In this document: positions 23,786 to 35,124 of the stretch, one piece after another | How the letters are laid out: each line of letters opens with the position of its first letter | Numbering within the stretch: position 1 is the stretch's first letter | Notes under the pieces: model-generated | What the model saw: only the letters and a program-made list of their open reading frames with translations | What the model was told of the DNA's origin: nothing | The model's database searches: none | Position numbers and translations under genes: made by a program | Source: Cercophora sp. LCS_1 | Lineage: Eukaryota; Ascomycota; Sordariomycetes; Sordariales; Lasiosphaeriaceae | DNA length: 64,000 nucleotides | Assembly: GCA_036250225.1 (NCBI GenBank) | Contig: JAPZLL010000043.1 | Location: 1-64,000 of the forward strand | Direction of reading: 5' to 3'

Positions 23786-25590
23786 TCACTCCCTAACCCT
23801 CACACGCATCGGCATCCCATCCTTAGTATGCGGTGTTCCCTCTCCGGTCTGATAACACCGATGCCCATCCATCTCATCACCGTCGCCCTCCCAAGCACAC
23901 TCCATTTCAACAGCCTGGCAAACCAACACCACCACCAACTTCATCTCGACCGTTGCCAGTTCCTGTCCGATACACCCCCTCCCCCCAAGGCCAAAGGCCC
24001 GCCAGGCATTCTTGACCGGATACAACTCATGCTCCGGCCCAACAAGCCACCGCTCAGGCAAAAACTCATTCGGCCGCACCCACAGCTCCTCGCTCCTCAT
24101 GGCCGCCCTGACCCCATCCCAAATCATGAAGCCATCGCCAGGATACACCCTCCCATCCTCGCCTTTGAATTCGAAGCCTCCGGTTCCATCCCTAATCAGT
24201 TAGCCTTCCACTCAACCCCAAAAGACAAAACAAAGCCATGAATCGCCAAGAAGAAACAAAAAGATGGCTCAAAAAGAAGCAAATCAAAGGAAAACATACC
24301 TGACAACCCCCATACTAGGCCAAAACCTCAACGTCTCCTTGACCACCGCACCCGTATACGCCAACCTACCCAGCAGATGCGGCCTATCCCTCAACTTTTC
24401 AACTACACCCCCTCCAATCTCCCGCGCAACCTCCTCTCTCACCTTGTCCCCAACGCCCTGATGAAACCCCAACGCGTGCAGCACCCAACAGAGAGCCGTG
24501 CTCGTGGTATCCAGCCCCGCAAACACAAACAATTTCAGCTGCGATACCACCGTATCCATAAACTCTTTCTCTCCTTTTTCATCCTCGCCAACCTCGCGCA
24601 CAGCCAAATCCACCACCGCCGTGCCCCGTCCATCCCTCTTTTGTATCAACGGCTCCAAAAACCCCCTCATAATCCTTGTGTTCCTCCACATCCTGTACTG
24701 CCGCGCCGGGCTGATCTTCCGCCACAGCGTAAAAATGTTATCCTCAAAAATCCCGTGCGTCGCTTGATCCAGCATCGCTCTTGCAAACTCGGTCGGTCCG
24801 CTTGGTGATTGCTCGCCTAACCGCACGTCGAGGGTCGCACGGGAGATGATGTCAAAGGTCAAGTTTGTTGTGAGTTCCTCCAACGAGAAGGTCGGACCAA
24901 ACGTGCCCTTGGTGGGACCACCGGCACGCGACACGAGAATGTCGCGGAAGAGGACGACTTCGTCGAGCATGGTGGGGATCAGAGCTGTGATGTTTTTTGG
25001 GGCGAAGCCTGGGTTGAAACGGGTGCGCCATGTGCGCCACGGCCCGGGGGGCAGGGAGGTCAGGTCGAGGCCGAGGGTGAGGGGGTGCAGCCAGCGGAGG
25101 GCGGATTCGGCGTGGGAGAGGGAGGGGTTTGTGATGCTTTGGTGGGCGAGGGTGGGGGAGATTGCTGGGTTGTTTATTTAGAGCTGTTGGAGGGAGGGAA
25201 AAGGGGGAGGGACGCACTGAAGACTGTTGGGGGACCGAGGGGCCAGAGGTCGAGGTAGAAGAGGGGTGGGCAGGTGGTGCATTGGGGGAAGAGGGTGCGC
25301 CAGTTGTTGAGGATGAGTTCGGAGAGGTAGTTTGGATGAAAGTCCGCTGGCTTGGACTTGCGGAGCTTGTAGAGGACGTGGAGATGGCCGAGGAGAACGG
25401 AATGGGGGATCAAGGGCTGCAAGTGTTAGATATGGAGAAGCCGTTTGGCAAGACTTACAATTCCTTGGGCTTGGAGCCTACGGAACTTCCATCGGACTTG
25501 GACGAAACGGTACAGGAACTGCAGTGCGTTGATGGTAAGGATGATACCAATCCCCTTGAGAACGAGGGATGGGTCTATCTTGATGAGCAT
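23786..25590 (-). CDS. Cytochrome P450 monooxygenase
   Basis: Four exons: 25459-25590, 25218-25416, 24300-25164 and 23786-24191 (introns 42, 53 and 108 bp), giving 533 aa. The N-terminus has one membrane anchor (VLKGIGIILTINALQFLYRF), fitting the ER. Key motifs in order are WRTWRTRFNPGF (C-helix), FAGLDTTSTALCW (I-helix oxygen-binding), KETLRFWP (ExxR), FLPERW (PERF region) and FGLGGRGCIG with the haem-ligand Cys. I chose ATG 25590; the upstream in-frame codon at 25641 is GTG. Substrate and family number cannot be told by reading. It converges with the bZIP gene (108 bp between stops). Confidence 0.9.
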
Positions 25591-25840
25591 TGTGTCGAGC
25601 AGAGCCCTACGGACAAGTGGTGTTCTCAGATTTGAGACCACGATGAACGGCGGTAAACTAGTAGCATTATCTACAAGACAGACTACACGTACCCCGCCAT
25701 GTCTCTCACGTAAGTGCCAGCAAGCATCGGAACGGCGGGTCGCACAATGCAGTCAGAAAAGTGATCCAGATTGGTAATGGTGCGCCGACCCGTTCCCAGT
25801 GTAACAGCAGGAGCCTATTATTCTAGTTGCGTGCACACCT

Positions 25841-27413
25841 CTAAATCGGCTCGCCGCCGCCAGGCAGCTCATCCAGCCCTAAAGAGGTTAGTTATGCGCT
25901 GACGCATCAACATCGGGAAACACGTACATGCATCAAGATCATCCTTGACTGTCATTGGCACCTGGCACAGGTTCTTGACCTTGGGCGAAATGCCAGTAAG
26001 CTCCGTCGTACAGTTCCGCAGGTAGCACTTGTTGTCCATGGCCCGCTGGAGGGAATCGCCCTCCCAGCCAAAAACGTAATCACCATGCTGTCCATACCCG
26101 GTCCTGCCAATGTCAGATTCATTGTGTTTACTTTTGTCGGGGCAGCCTACTTGTCACCAGTCGACAGATAAAATGGCTGGCTGCCATCCTCTGGCCAGTC
26201 GTCGGGGTTGTTGAAGGGGGTGGTGTCCCACATCACCTGGCCTTGTGTCAGTATGGACTGTTCGTCGTGTCGTCAGGCGAGGGCAACTACCTCCAACATG
26301 ACCTGGGGGATCTTGACGGGATGGCTCTTTGGGCATTCGCCGCCGACAATCGCGAAACCGGCAGGGCCTTTGATAGGGTGCGCGACGTGGTCCTGGTGAT
26401 TCGGGGTATCGAGGTTCTTGCCGTCCCAGCACCTGTCCAATGGCGTCAGATAGATATTTCTGCTTGTTGGACAAGACTTACAGCGGAAAGACGATGTTCG
26501 ATCGAATGCCGCCGGCACACGGCTGCTTGGGAAAGTGATCCGTGTCCCATTTCGAGTCCATACATGGCGAAGACATTGTGCCGCCGTGGTTGGGGGCTAT
26601 CCAAAGTTAGACGCAGTTCATCGACCGTATTGGGCACGTCTGACCGTTGTAGCATCGGTAACACTGTTGCATGTTCCCGCGCGGGTTCAATGGGTCTGGC
26701 TTGCGCAGTTTCGAGTCGCCCGTCAGCATTCGGAAGCCCTGTAACTATTAGTCGATGCTGGAAAGCAAGATTCGCAAACACATACGGGCTTGAAGGCGGT
26801 CGTCAGCCCGGGTCCAGGCGACGTGTAGTAGATGGTGATGCCCGCATTATCGCCATCGTTGAACTGATTCGCAATCTGCGGGACACGCTTGAAGCTGCCG
26901 TTGCGCGCCTTAAAGTACAGGTTCGCCGTCCAGTAGTTGGACAGATCCTCCTTGAAGTGGCAGGTCGTGCAGGTTGCAAGCTTTGCAATGTCATCGAGGG
27001 GCATGGACGGCGCAAAGGCATTCTGGGACGAATCAGCGGTCCGATGTCGCCGTGGGTCTCCCAGCGATCAATGGTCAAAGGTCAAGATGGGACGGAAGGT
27101 GGGCTGTCCTATCTCCACACTGGACGCTCGTTCTCTGACTTACCCCTCCGACAATTTGGTGCATGTGCGTTGACGGCGCCATGCCAGGGTTCACCAATCT
27201 GCCTCCGTTAGTTTTCTCTCCCAATTCATGGACCTCAGAAACATACGGATCGAGACGCTCAACCACAACCTGCGAGCAGCCAAACCGAAGCATGGCGCTT
27301 GAACCCGTCCTCGGGCCACCCCCGAGCATCGGCCTGTCCCCCTCATACCCTTCGTACTGCGCGGTCGCGCGACTCGCCAGCGCTGAGAGCGCAATGACTG
27401 AGGACCAAAACAT
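25841..27413 (-). CDS. Secreted DUF1996 protein, nine exons
   Basis: Exons: 27247-27413, 27144-27198, 26786-27022, 26645-26738, 26482-26596, 26291-26432, 26151-26236, 25928-26103 and 25841-25878; phases all agree, giving 369 aa. A signal peptide (MFWSSVIALSALASRATA) precedes the domain. Diagnostic blocks are FGCSQVVVERLDPLVNPG, HMHQIVGGNAF, TCTTCHFKEDLSNYWTANLY, TIYYTSPG, CAGGIRSNIVFPLCWDGKN and HPVKIPQVMLEVMWD. DUF1996 proteins are common secreted fungal proteins, sometimes fused to WSC domains (not here); their function is not established. The intron density is high for this window. No frame break was found across nine junctions. Confidence 0.88.
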
Positions 27414-28021
27414 GGTGATGGTGGACGAGTTCACATGCAAAGGGAGAGTCGCTAGGAGAGAAATCTCGGAACCTCCAACCCGGGCCGGCACTTATTTGAG
27501 GACGCATGGCTGGACACAAAACGGGTCGGATCTGAAAGGGCAAGTTTGCCTCGACGGGTATTAGATTGCCTGACTGCATGTGCCACAGAGACTCCATATT
27601 CCCAATATCCATGGAAGGATTCTGGCCTATGGGACGGGGTAGGTGTGTTCTATCCGGAGTCCCGTCATTTTGCCGGCTTTGCCTCGTTGTGGTGCTGCCG
27701 GGTCTGCGCGTCCGGTAAGATGGATCCGCCATTCTGAGCGCTAATGTGGGTGTCCCTGATAGGCAGTGAATTGGCGAAGAGAAGTGTTCGCCATGTTGGT
27801 GACTTGCTCTGCTTGGAGAAGCTGGTAGACTGGCAGCCGTTTTACTCTTCGTTGCGCAACAGGACAGGACAATGAAACACGATCAAGCACGTGAGGTCGT
27901 ATCGGGATCGGAGCAATGCTGTGAGGGTGCTGACCTTTTCTGGGCACCCCGCCCCTCTCCATGCTCTCCGCGTGAAATCACCGGATAACCCTCTCGCACC
28001 AGACTCAACGGCCGCGACACC
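27414..28021. other. Divergent upstream region of DUF1996 gene and HET pseudogene
   Basis: 608 bp without a recognisable gene. Short frames on both strands lack similarity to known proteins. Confidence 0.55.
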
Positions 28022-29847
28022 ATGGCTACCGCTATCACCGCCTTCGGTTTCCCTTTCGATGACCAACCAAAGCCAGGGGTCTACACAAAGTACTAGCCAC
28101 TCCAGGCCGCGGACAGCACCCGCTTGGTCCGTCTATTCACGACCGGCGGCCAGGTCCAAGGTGCGCTGGAAGAAGTCCGCCTCTCGGACCAGCCGGTATA
28201 CTGGGCGGTGTCGTATGTCTGGGGGTCACCATACCATGAGGTCACTCCCGAGGCCCCTAGGACCTTTGTCCTTGATGGACAAAATATCCAATTCACAGCC
28301 AATCTCGCCAACTTCTTGGACACGGCCGTGCGAGAACTGTACCAGATGCCCGCGTTATGGATCGATGCGATTTGCATCAACCAAGCCAACGACAAGGAGA
28401 AGAGCACGCAGGTGCAGATGATGCGCCAGATTTACGAATAGGCTGCTGAAATCCGAGTCTGGCTCGGGGCGCGCGACAATGCTACCCGAATCTCAACTCA
28501 GTAACCTCGGCGGGACGCACGCGGTGGATACAGGAGATGGGACTCCGGTCGGCAGCCGGCACCGTCACGGATCGGGAAGGCTGGGTGAGACTGGGCCAAT
28601 TCTTCTCGAAGCGCAGCTGGTGGCACCGGGTGTGGACGGTCCAGGAGTACATCCCAGATGTGAAGAAGGTGTTCATGTGCGGCGTCTATCCCTTCCCCTC
28701 GGACTTGATCCTCATCACCCTCCGGCTCATGATGCTGCTCGAGGTCGAGCCAGGGTTTGAGTTTCTGCAGAGCGCCGGATTCCACGTGGCGGTGCGCACC
28801 GAGACCTTCCGGATGGCTTTCTACGCCAGATCGGCACCGGCTCTTACTGTATACTATGTGCTCAAGCAGCGCAGGAACCGAGCGGCTACCGACCCCCGTG
28901 ACAAGGTGTTTGCGCCATTGGGTCTCGTCCCTGCAGACCAGCGATCCGACCCCGCTCTAAGCATCAACTATTCGTTGTCTGTCGAGGAGGTCTTTACCAA
29001 CGTAGCCGAGTACTTGCTGCGGACGACGGGCCGACTCGACTGACTTGAAGCCGTCCTCCCGTTTATGAAGGCCTCCAAATGTCCATCGTGGGTTCCTGAC
29101 TGGGCCTCGAGGCTTCCCATCCCCTTGCAACCGCTTCCAAAGGTGGCCCGAGACTGGCGAGGCCCGCGTGATGGAGCCGGCCGACCTCCCGTCTACTATC
29201 CTTGGGGAAGCAACATGGAGGACGCCGAAGCGCCGCGGGTTGTCGGCCGCGGGAGAGCAGCCGGACTGCACGTCACAGCCGTTCTTCTCGATGATATCAC
29301 GTGCGTCTATAACTTCATAGAGGTCGGGGATCCTGCCGGGATCCAATCTTGGGCCGAGCGTGCCTGTCGCGAACTTGGCGGAACGCCGTACCCGCACACG
29401 GGCGAGACGATACTGCACGCCGCGCTACGAACCGCCACTCTCGACGCTGCGCACGTATCCGAGGAGGGGTTTGCTCGGCGCCCGGACAGCCTCGATGCCT
29501 TGGTCAATCTGCCCGTTGGCGACATTATCCGCAAGCTGTTTTGCGCCGATGCATCAATGGACGTGGAGGCGGGTGTCCTGCGCGAAACATGTCGCGAGAT
29601 GACCAAGTGGCGTCGCTTCGCTGTCACGCACGGTGGCTTCATTGGCCTCGTCCCCTATGATGTACGGGTGGGAGACCAAGTGTTTGCGTTTGCCGGCGGA
29701 TCGGTGCTCTACGTGGCTCGGCAGGCGGCCGGGCTGGTGTCGACGCGATACACGTTTGTCGGCGAGAGCTACTTTCACGGCTTGATGGACGGCGAATGGA
29801 GGAGCAACGACTCATTCGGCAGTCCGTATCGGGCTGTTTTGGTGTGA
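28022..29847 (+). pseudogene. HET-domain gene with in-frame stops and a frameshift
   Basis: A near full-length HET protein can be followed from ATG 28022 to the stop at 29847: YWAVSYVWG, ALWIDAICINQ, EIRVWLG, WWHRVWTVQEY, DPRDKVFAPLGL, CPSWVPDWASR and a C-terminal FVGESYFHGLMDGE. It is interrupted by TAG at 28094-28096, TAG at 28439-28441, a frame change at about 28480-28502 (followed by TAA in the old frame) and TGA at 29041-29043. Both TAG codons could come from CAG by one C-to-T change at CpA, as expected of RIP, the fungal process that mutates repeats; the TGA could be a CGA change. I see no splice sites removing these stops. An intact version would be a cytosolic fusion-incompatibility sensor. 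Confidence 0.85.
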
Positions 29848-29855
29848 GACTGACA

Positions 29856-31379
29856 TCAGTCAAAAATAACAAGCACGCCCTCGCTATCCCTCACCTTGAT
29901 CTTCCCACCCGCCTCCAACTTCTCCGTCGTCTCCTCACCCACCGCCTTACCCGCCTTAAACGACTGCCCAGCCCACGTCACCTTGCTCGAATCCTTCTCA
30001 TCCACACTCGGTGCCGTCATCCGCTTCACAACGCCTCCATTATGCGTCCCCAAATCCAGCTCCGCAACACCCGGCGTCTCCCCGGCATAAAAAGGCTTCA
30101 TATTCAACACCACCACCTTTCTCAGTCTCTCTCTATCCCAAACCCCATACGCCGAGAACCCCCGTTCCTCCAATCCCCTCGGTGTGCTCAGCGCCGCAAT
30201 CCGTCCTCCGTCCCTCAAAGTCTCAACCACCAACAGTTGCGACACAAAAACAGGCAACACCCTCGCCTCGCCCCGCTTGGTGCTGTTCACCGGATACAAC
30301 AACGAATAACTGCTAAACCCCGGCGTGCCATCATCGCCCGGCGTGTTCAGCTGCTGATTACTCTGGAAAACCAGCGTAGCGCCCTGATGCAGATGCACGC
30401 TCGTCGCATTCCGCACAGCATAAATCAGTTCCACATCAGCTGTCCACAGCGCCTGCGCAAACGTATCGCTCACATTCGGTTTACCGGAGCATGCGATGGA
30501 ATTAAACTCCCCAACCGTCCATTCGGCGCCCGTTTGCATGGCTGCCAAGGCAGAGGGGTAGATTTCCTCGTTTGCGTACCGCAGGAGATCGGTGTGGTTG
30601 AGGATGTTGGGGATCGTGGCGCGTCGTTCGCGGGCTGGGTCGCAGGTTGCGAAGGCGTAGGAGTGGATTGAGTATTGCCCGACTAGGCCGGTGTTGTTGA
30701 TGCCCGCGGGGATGAGGTCTGACGGGCGGACCTTGAGGGGGGTGATGTCTGTTGTTGCGGAGGAGGCCCACCATTTTGCTGTGTGGTTTAAAGCGGTGGC
30801 GATGGCGGTGGTGTAGTTTTTCCATTCCGCCACGTACGACTGTGTGCTCCCTCGCCAGCGACTGGTCGGGTAGTTGGTTGGTTCGTTGCCGAGCTCGTAG
30901 TACAGGATTTTGGGGGCTTGGTGTTGGTAAGAAGCGAGAGCGAGGGACAGTGCGATGGGGAGGGAGGCGTTGCCGAAGTTGAGGGTGGAGATGAATTTGG
31001 TTCCCGAGGGGAAATTGTCCCATTGCTTGTAGAATGCCGGGCCGATGGTTGTGCGGTAGATGCCGCCTTTGCCGTTTTCTGTGCGCACCGCTGAGAGGTT
31101 TTGGGACGCGTCGTAGATCATGCTGTCCATGGTTATGCCGCCTGCGCGGATGATTGGCCTGGCGCCGCGCGCGTGGAGGTGGTTGAGTAAGGTGAAGGTT
31201 AGGTTTCGTGGGGCGTCGGGCTCGCCGAAGAATTCGGCCCAGAAGGCGGGCTCGAAGGAGTAACTGACGAATTGAGGGCCATGGGGTTTGGAGATGGGGG
31301 ATGCGGGTGTGAGGCTGAGGGTGTGGATTTCGGCAGAGACGGCTGCTAGGAGGCAGCTTGCTGCTGTGGTAAGCCTCAT
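29856..31379 (-). CDS. Secreted GH79 beta-glucuronidase
   Basis: Single exon, 507 aa, from ATG 31379 (an open frame extends to 31547 but the signal peptide starts here: MRLTTAASCLLAAVSA). A TIM-barrel domain carries the GH79 acid/base in ELGNEPTNY (E166) and the nucleophile in VGEFNSIACSG (E291), followed by a C-terminal beta domain. Fungal members remove glucuronic acid or 4-O-methylglucuronic acid from glycans such as arabinogalactan side chains outside the cell. Many N-glycosylation sites are present. Its stop codon lies 8 bp from the end of the HET pseudogene (convergent). It is divergent from the GMC gene. Confidence 0.9.
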   Translation of the reverse strand: MRLTTAASCLLAAVSAEIHTLSLTPASPISKPHGPQFVSYSFEPAFWAEFFGEPDAPRNLTFTLLNHLHARGARPIIRAGGITMDSMIYDASQNLSAVRTENGKGGIYRTTIGPAFYKQWDNFPSGTKFISTLNFGNASLPIALSLALASYQHQAPKILYYELGNEPTNYPTSRWRGSTQSYVAEWKNYTTAIATALNHTAKWWASSATTDITPLKVRPSDLIPAGINNTGLVGQYSIHSYAFATCDPARERRATIPNILNHTDLLRYANEEIYPSALAAMQTGAEWTVGEFNSIACSGKPNVSDTFAQALWTADVELIYAVRNATSVHLHQGATLVFQSNQQLNTPGDDGTPGFSSYSLLYPVNSTKRGEARVLPVFVSQLLVVETLRDGGRIAALSTPRGLEERGFSAYGVWDRERLRKVVVLNMKPFYAGETPGVAELDLGTHNGGVVKRMTAPSVDEKDSSKVTWAGQSFKAGKAVGEETTEKLEAGGKIKVRDSEGVLVIFD

Positions 31380-32748
31380 TGTGAACTGTTTGAGCTTGAG
31401 GGGCGCCTCGAGATGAGAAGTGAGGTGAAAAGTGAAGTCTTGTTGATCGTCTTTTGAATTAACAGCGCGTATAACCGCCCGGGTAGTATTCCCCGTCCCT
31501 GTCCCCGCATGCAAGGCACGATGGCGGATAAAGATTAAATCCAGCAATAGAGGGACGATCCGCTCGGGTAAGCTCGCGGCAAAGATGTGACATAGACCCG
31601 GAATGCGACGATGAGGTGAGAGGGTGGTGTCACCTCGAGTCTATGATGTTTTTGTAGGAGATCGTTTGAACCTACCCCTACTTAGGCGGGCATTGTAAAA
31701 CTCCAGGCAAGAAAAAGATCTCGACGCTAGCACGTCCGACCCTAACAGATATTTATCCGTACATCAACTGGCTCGTTCAAATTGTCCTCCTTGTGGTGGG
31801 TTTGGGAGAAAATAGCTGGCTGTTGTAAGTTAGAGTCACGGTTCAAGGTCTTTCCCATGATCGGATGGAAATAGAGCCTGCCTCTCCGAGGCTACGCGCA
31901 CCGTGCTTGGGCTACGGTCGGATCCACATAGGGCACAAATCTCAGCCAGTCTATCAGCTCGGCTGTTGGCCTCTGGTGGCGTGGTGGTATTTAGGGCCAC
32001 CTTACGCCCTTGCCCTCCGGTCGCCCCTATTCGATTCTCGGCTAAGAAATTGCAAGTAATGAATGGACATGCCTCCCGTACCTGGCTTCTTCCCCTTTTA
32101 GACCTTGACGACGGCTTGCCCATGGCTCGTCTCGATCCTCACCCCAGACATAGAGATGTCTCAAAAAAAAAAAAAAAAAAAAGTCGATTATTGAACAACG
32201 CAGCGAACGACGTCGTACTGAGCTCATGCAATGCCGCGAGGTAGTATTGCGGCTCGCATGTCCTCGCTTTGAGCAATATCGGACTTGGAAAACAATATTT
32301 GAATGCGAACCGTCAAATGCCTTGTTCTGCCAACTTCAGACCGGTCATGGCCAACACCACGTTCCATTTTCTCAGAATTAAGCCTCCTTTTTTTTTCCTT
32401 TTTTTTTTTTAAACTGAATGAACTGGTCTCAAAAGCCGAGTGACAGCAGGCTTGACGCAACTCAGGCTGTACACAACACACCTTACAAGACACGATATAT
32501 CCCAGCTCCTGCGGGGTTGCCCCCGGCATGGCAGTATCCCCAAAATCTGGGGGCGGGTCGGATCTCGGCCGTGGGACTTTCGTCATGTAATCTGCTCAAT
32601 AGTACCACCGTTCCACTCGGGATCTAGGAATATCTTGGTTTTAGTCTCTGCCGGTTGCGCAACCGAGTGGGGGTGTCTTGATGGGACTACTTAAACGGTC
32701 GTGTTTCTCGGGCGCTGCGGAGACGGAAGAGAGCAGGTGTTCTCCATC
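31380..32748. promoter_or_regulatory. Divergent region between GH79 and GMC genes
   Basis: 1.37 kb. It contains a poly-A run at 32164-32182 and a T-rich run at about 32389-32410, and no convincing coding frame. The parts nearest each gene should hold their promoters; no specific site was identified. Confidence 0.5.
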
Positions 32749-34577
32749 ATGGCTCGCTGGATCATTGCTCTAGCCTGTACTTGGCTTGTGACGCCAGTCG
32801 TTGGAGTCTTTTTGGAGACCTACAAAGATGCCAAAGACGCCTATGACTATATTATTGTTGGCGGAGGAACTGCCGGGTTGACTGTGGCTGATCGATTGAG
32901 CGAGAGCGGCCAACACTCGGTCCTTGTTGTTGAGTTTGGCTACCTCGGTACGTCTTGCTTACATTTAGGGTACATTTCATGGGTCCTGCTAACACGTTGA
33001 CGGAGGAAGATGGCCAGCGACCTGGCCAGACCTTGTATAGTATCACCTCTGCGCCGTCTCCCGAGCTGGGCAACCGAACCTTCTCGGTCGACATTGGCTG
33101 TGTCGTCGGTGGCAGCTCAGCCGTCAACGGCATGATCTTTCAACGGGGGACAGCCGCGGACTACGACATCTGGGGTGAACTGGCTCCTCTAAACAACACG
33201 TGGAGCTGGGAGAATATCCTCCCCTACTTCAAAAAGGGCATCCAGCTGACACCGCCAAAGCCGGAAATCCCAGCTGATTTCAACGTCAAGTACGACATGA
33301 AGTATTGGGGCAGCAACTACAGCGACCACAGCATCTTTGCCACATACCCCAACTACCTTAACCCGAGGACCTACCCTTATTATCAGACGGTCAAGGGCAT
33401 TCCGGGCGTCAACATCATCGAAGACAGCGGCAGCGGCAAGACCGGCTTGTCCTACTGGATGTCCTCGACCAACCCCAAGACTGGTTTACGTTCCTACGCG
33501 CGCGCGGGACACTGGGACGGCCTCAACCGGTCCAACTATGACTTGCTGACAGGAGCCCGCGTCAACCGCATCCTCTTCAACGAGACCACAGCCACCGGCA
33601 TCCTCCTCACGCCCCGCAACGCCAACCACTCTTTCTCCATCACAGCCCGCCACGAAGTCATCATCTCGGCCGGCGCAATCCACACTCTGCAAGTCCTACA
33701 GTTATCCGGCATTGGCCCCGCCCCTCTTCTCAAGGCAGCCGGTATTCCTGTCCTCGTCGACCTCCCAGGCGTGGGCTCCAACTTCCAAGACCACTCGTAC
33801 ACCACCGCCTCCTTCCGCTTCTCCACCCCTCCCGCCATCCCAGCTTCGCTCCTCTCCCAATCCCAATCCATAACCCCCGACAACCTAGGTCGCGCCGGCC
33901 TCGGTCTGTCCCTCCCCTTATCAGCCATCACGCCCAACTACACATCCCTTGCAGCGCGTCTCCTGGCTCAAGACCCAGCATCGCACCTCCCAGCCGGCGC
34001 CCATCCAACTGTCGTAGCAGGCTACCGTCGCCAAATGGAGATGTTCGCTCGCGAGTGGTCCAACTCCACCTCTTCCTTCTCAACCCTCCGTTTCTCCTTC
34101 CCCGGCACGCCAGACTTCACGCCAGTCAACATCCACCCGGTATCACGCGGCACCGTCCTCATCAACCCCGCCAATCCCGAATCGGAGCCAATCGTCGATT
34201 ATCGAGGTGCATCAAACCCGATCGATGTAGACCTCGCCGTAGAAAGCATCAAGTTCCTCCGACGGATCATGAACAGCGGTGAGTTAGCGAAACACAACGC
34301 TACCGAGTTGTCGCCTGGCAGGAGGTGGGATAGCGATGAAAAACTGAGGGAGTGGGTGAGACGGGAGAGCGTACCGAGCGTGTATCACCCTGTGGGGACT
34401 GCGGCGATGATGAGACGGGAGTGGGGCGGTGTTGTGGACGGGGAGCTGAGGGTTTATGGCGTGACGGGATTGCGGGTGGTGGATGCGAGCGTTATGGGGG
34501 TTATTGTGGGCGGGACGACGAGTATGAGCGTTTATGCTTTGGCGGAGAAGGGGGCTGATTTGATTAGGGGTGTTTGA
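32749..34577 (+). CDS. Secreted GMC oxidoreductase (AA3-like)
   Basis: Exon 1 is 32749-32947 and exon 2 is 33010-34577 (62 bp intron with GCTAACAC branch site), giving 588 aa. A signal peptide precedes the FAD-binding YDYIIVGGGTAGL (Rossmann GxGxxG) near residue 35. GMC signatures follow: VVGGSSAVNGM, and AGAIHTLQVLQLSGIG (signature 2). The catalytic His region is PSVYHPVGTAAM and the C-terminal FAD contact is VVDASVMG. The family oxidises alcohols or sugars using FAD, often giving H2O2 for lignocellulose decay; the exact substrate is unknown. Without splicing, the FAD domain would be cut from the rest. Multiple N-glycosylation sites fit an extracellular enzyme. Confidence 0.9.
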
Positions 34578-34645
34578 GAAGGTGGTGATGTTCGGAGGAT
34601 GGGTATGATACAAAATACCGGCATAAAATCACTTCAAAATGTGAA

Positions 34646-34779
34646 GGCCCACTGGTGTAAAGGTCAGCGCGTCTCACTCTGTTCTTGGTTTCTCTTGTGC
34701 TGCTACTAGCACTGGTTGTCTCGGTGTGATTCTAAGGTTGTGAGAGAGAAGATCTCGGGTCCGAGTCCGGAGGGGGTCA
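34646..34779 (+). tRNA. tRNA-like gene with intron, anticodon CTG (Gln) by position
   Basis: A 5' strand GGCCCAC pairs mostly with 3' GGGGGTC before discriminator A (34779); one A-G mismatch. The A box TGGTGTAAAGG is normal and the D arm pairs. The anticodon stem TCTCA is followed by CT-CTG (34679-34681). About 60 bases then intervene before the 3' half, as for a tRNA intron, although human-readable folding of the 3' anticodon strand is ambiguous. The B box reads GGTCCGAGTCC, with C replacing the invariant T55, and the T stem has a G-G mismatch. A T-rich Pol III terminator (TTTCTTTTTC) follows at 34780. It may be a functional odd tRNA-Gln or a decaying copy. Confidence 0.6.
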
Positions 34780-34799
34780 TTTCTTTTTCTTTTTCTTCA
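34780..34799 (+). terminator. Pol III-type T-run terminator
   Basis: TTTCTTTTTCTTTTTCTT follows immediately after the tRNA-like discriminator base, as expected for RNA polymerase III termination. Confidence 0.6.
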
Positions 34800-35124
34800 T
34801 CCCTGATGTTCACAAGATGTGAATGGGAGCTCATAGGCGGATGTTTGTGACACTCCGTTAAAGTGCTGAGGCTGAGCAGGATTCAACCCCGCTCGGTAAA
34901 TCCTTCGACGGTCACCAAGAGCTTGCTCCATGGTAAAAGGTCCTTGAGGAACAGGTCATCAACTGGCCGCTACCCTTTGTTGTGATTTAGCCGGTTGTAT
35001 CCTGATTCCTACGCTGCACCCCGCATTCTGCATCGTACAACCATGATTCAAGATATTTCAAGAGTCTTCCTCTGCTGTTTTGTGTGGTTAGTCGACTCCA
35101 ATCTGGTTGGCAGCGGCAGTCAAG

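Noticed and set aside
26243..27211. 322-codon plus-strand open frame
   Set aside because: Antisense to the DUF1996 gene, which has nine consistent exons and clear family motifs.
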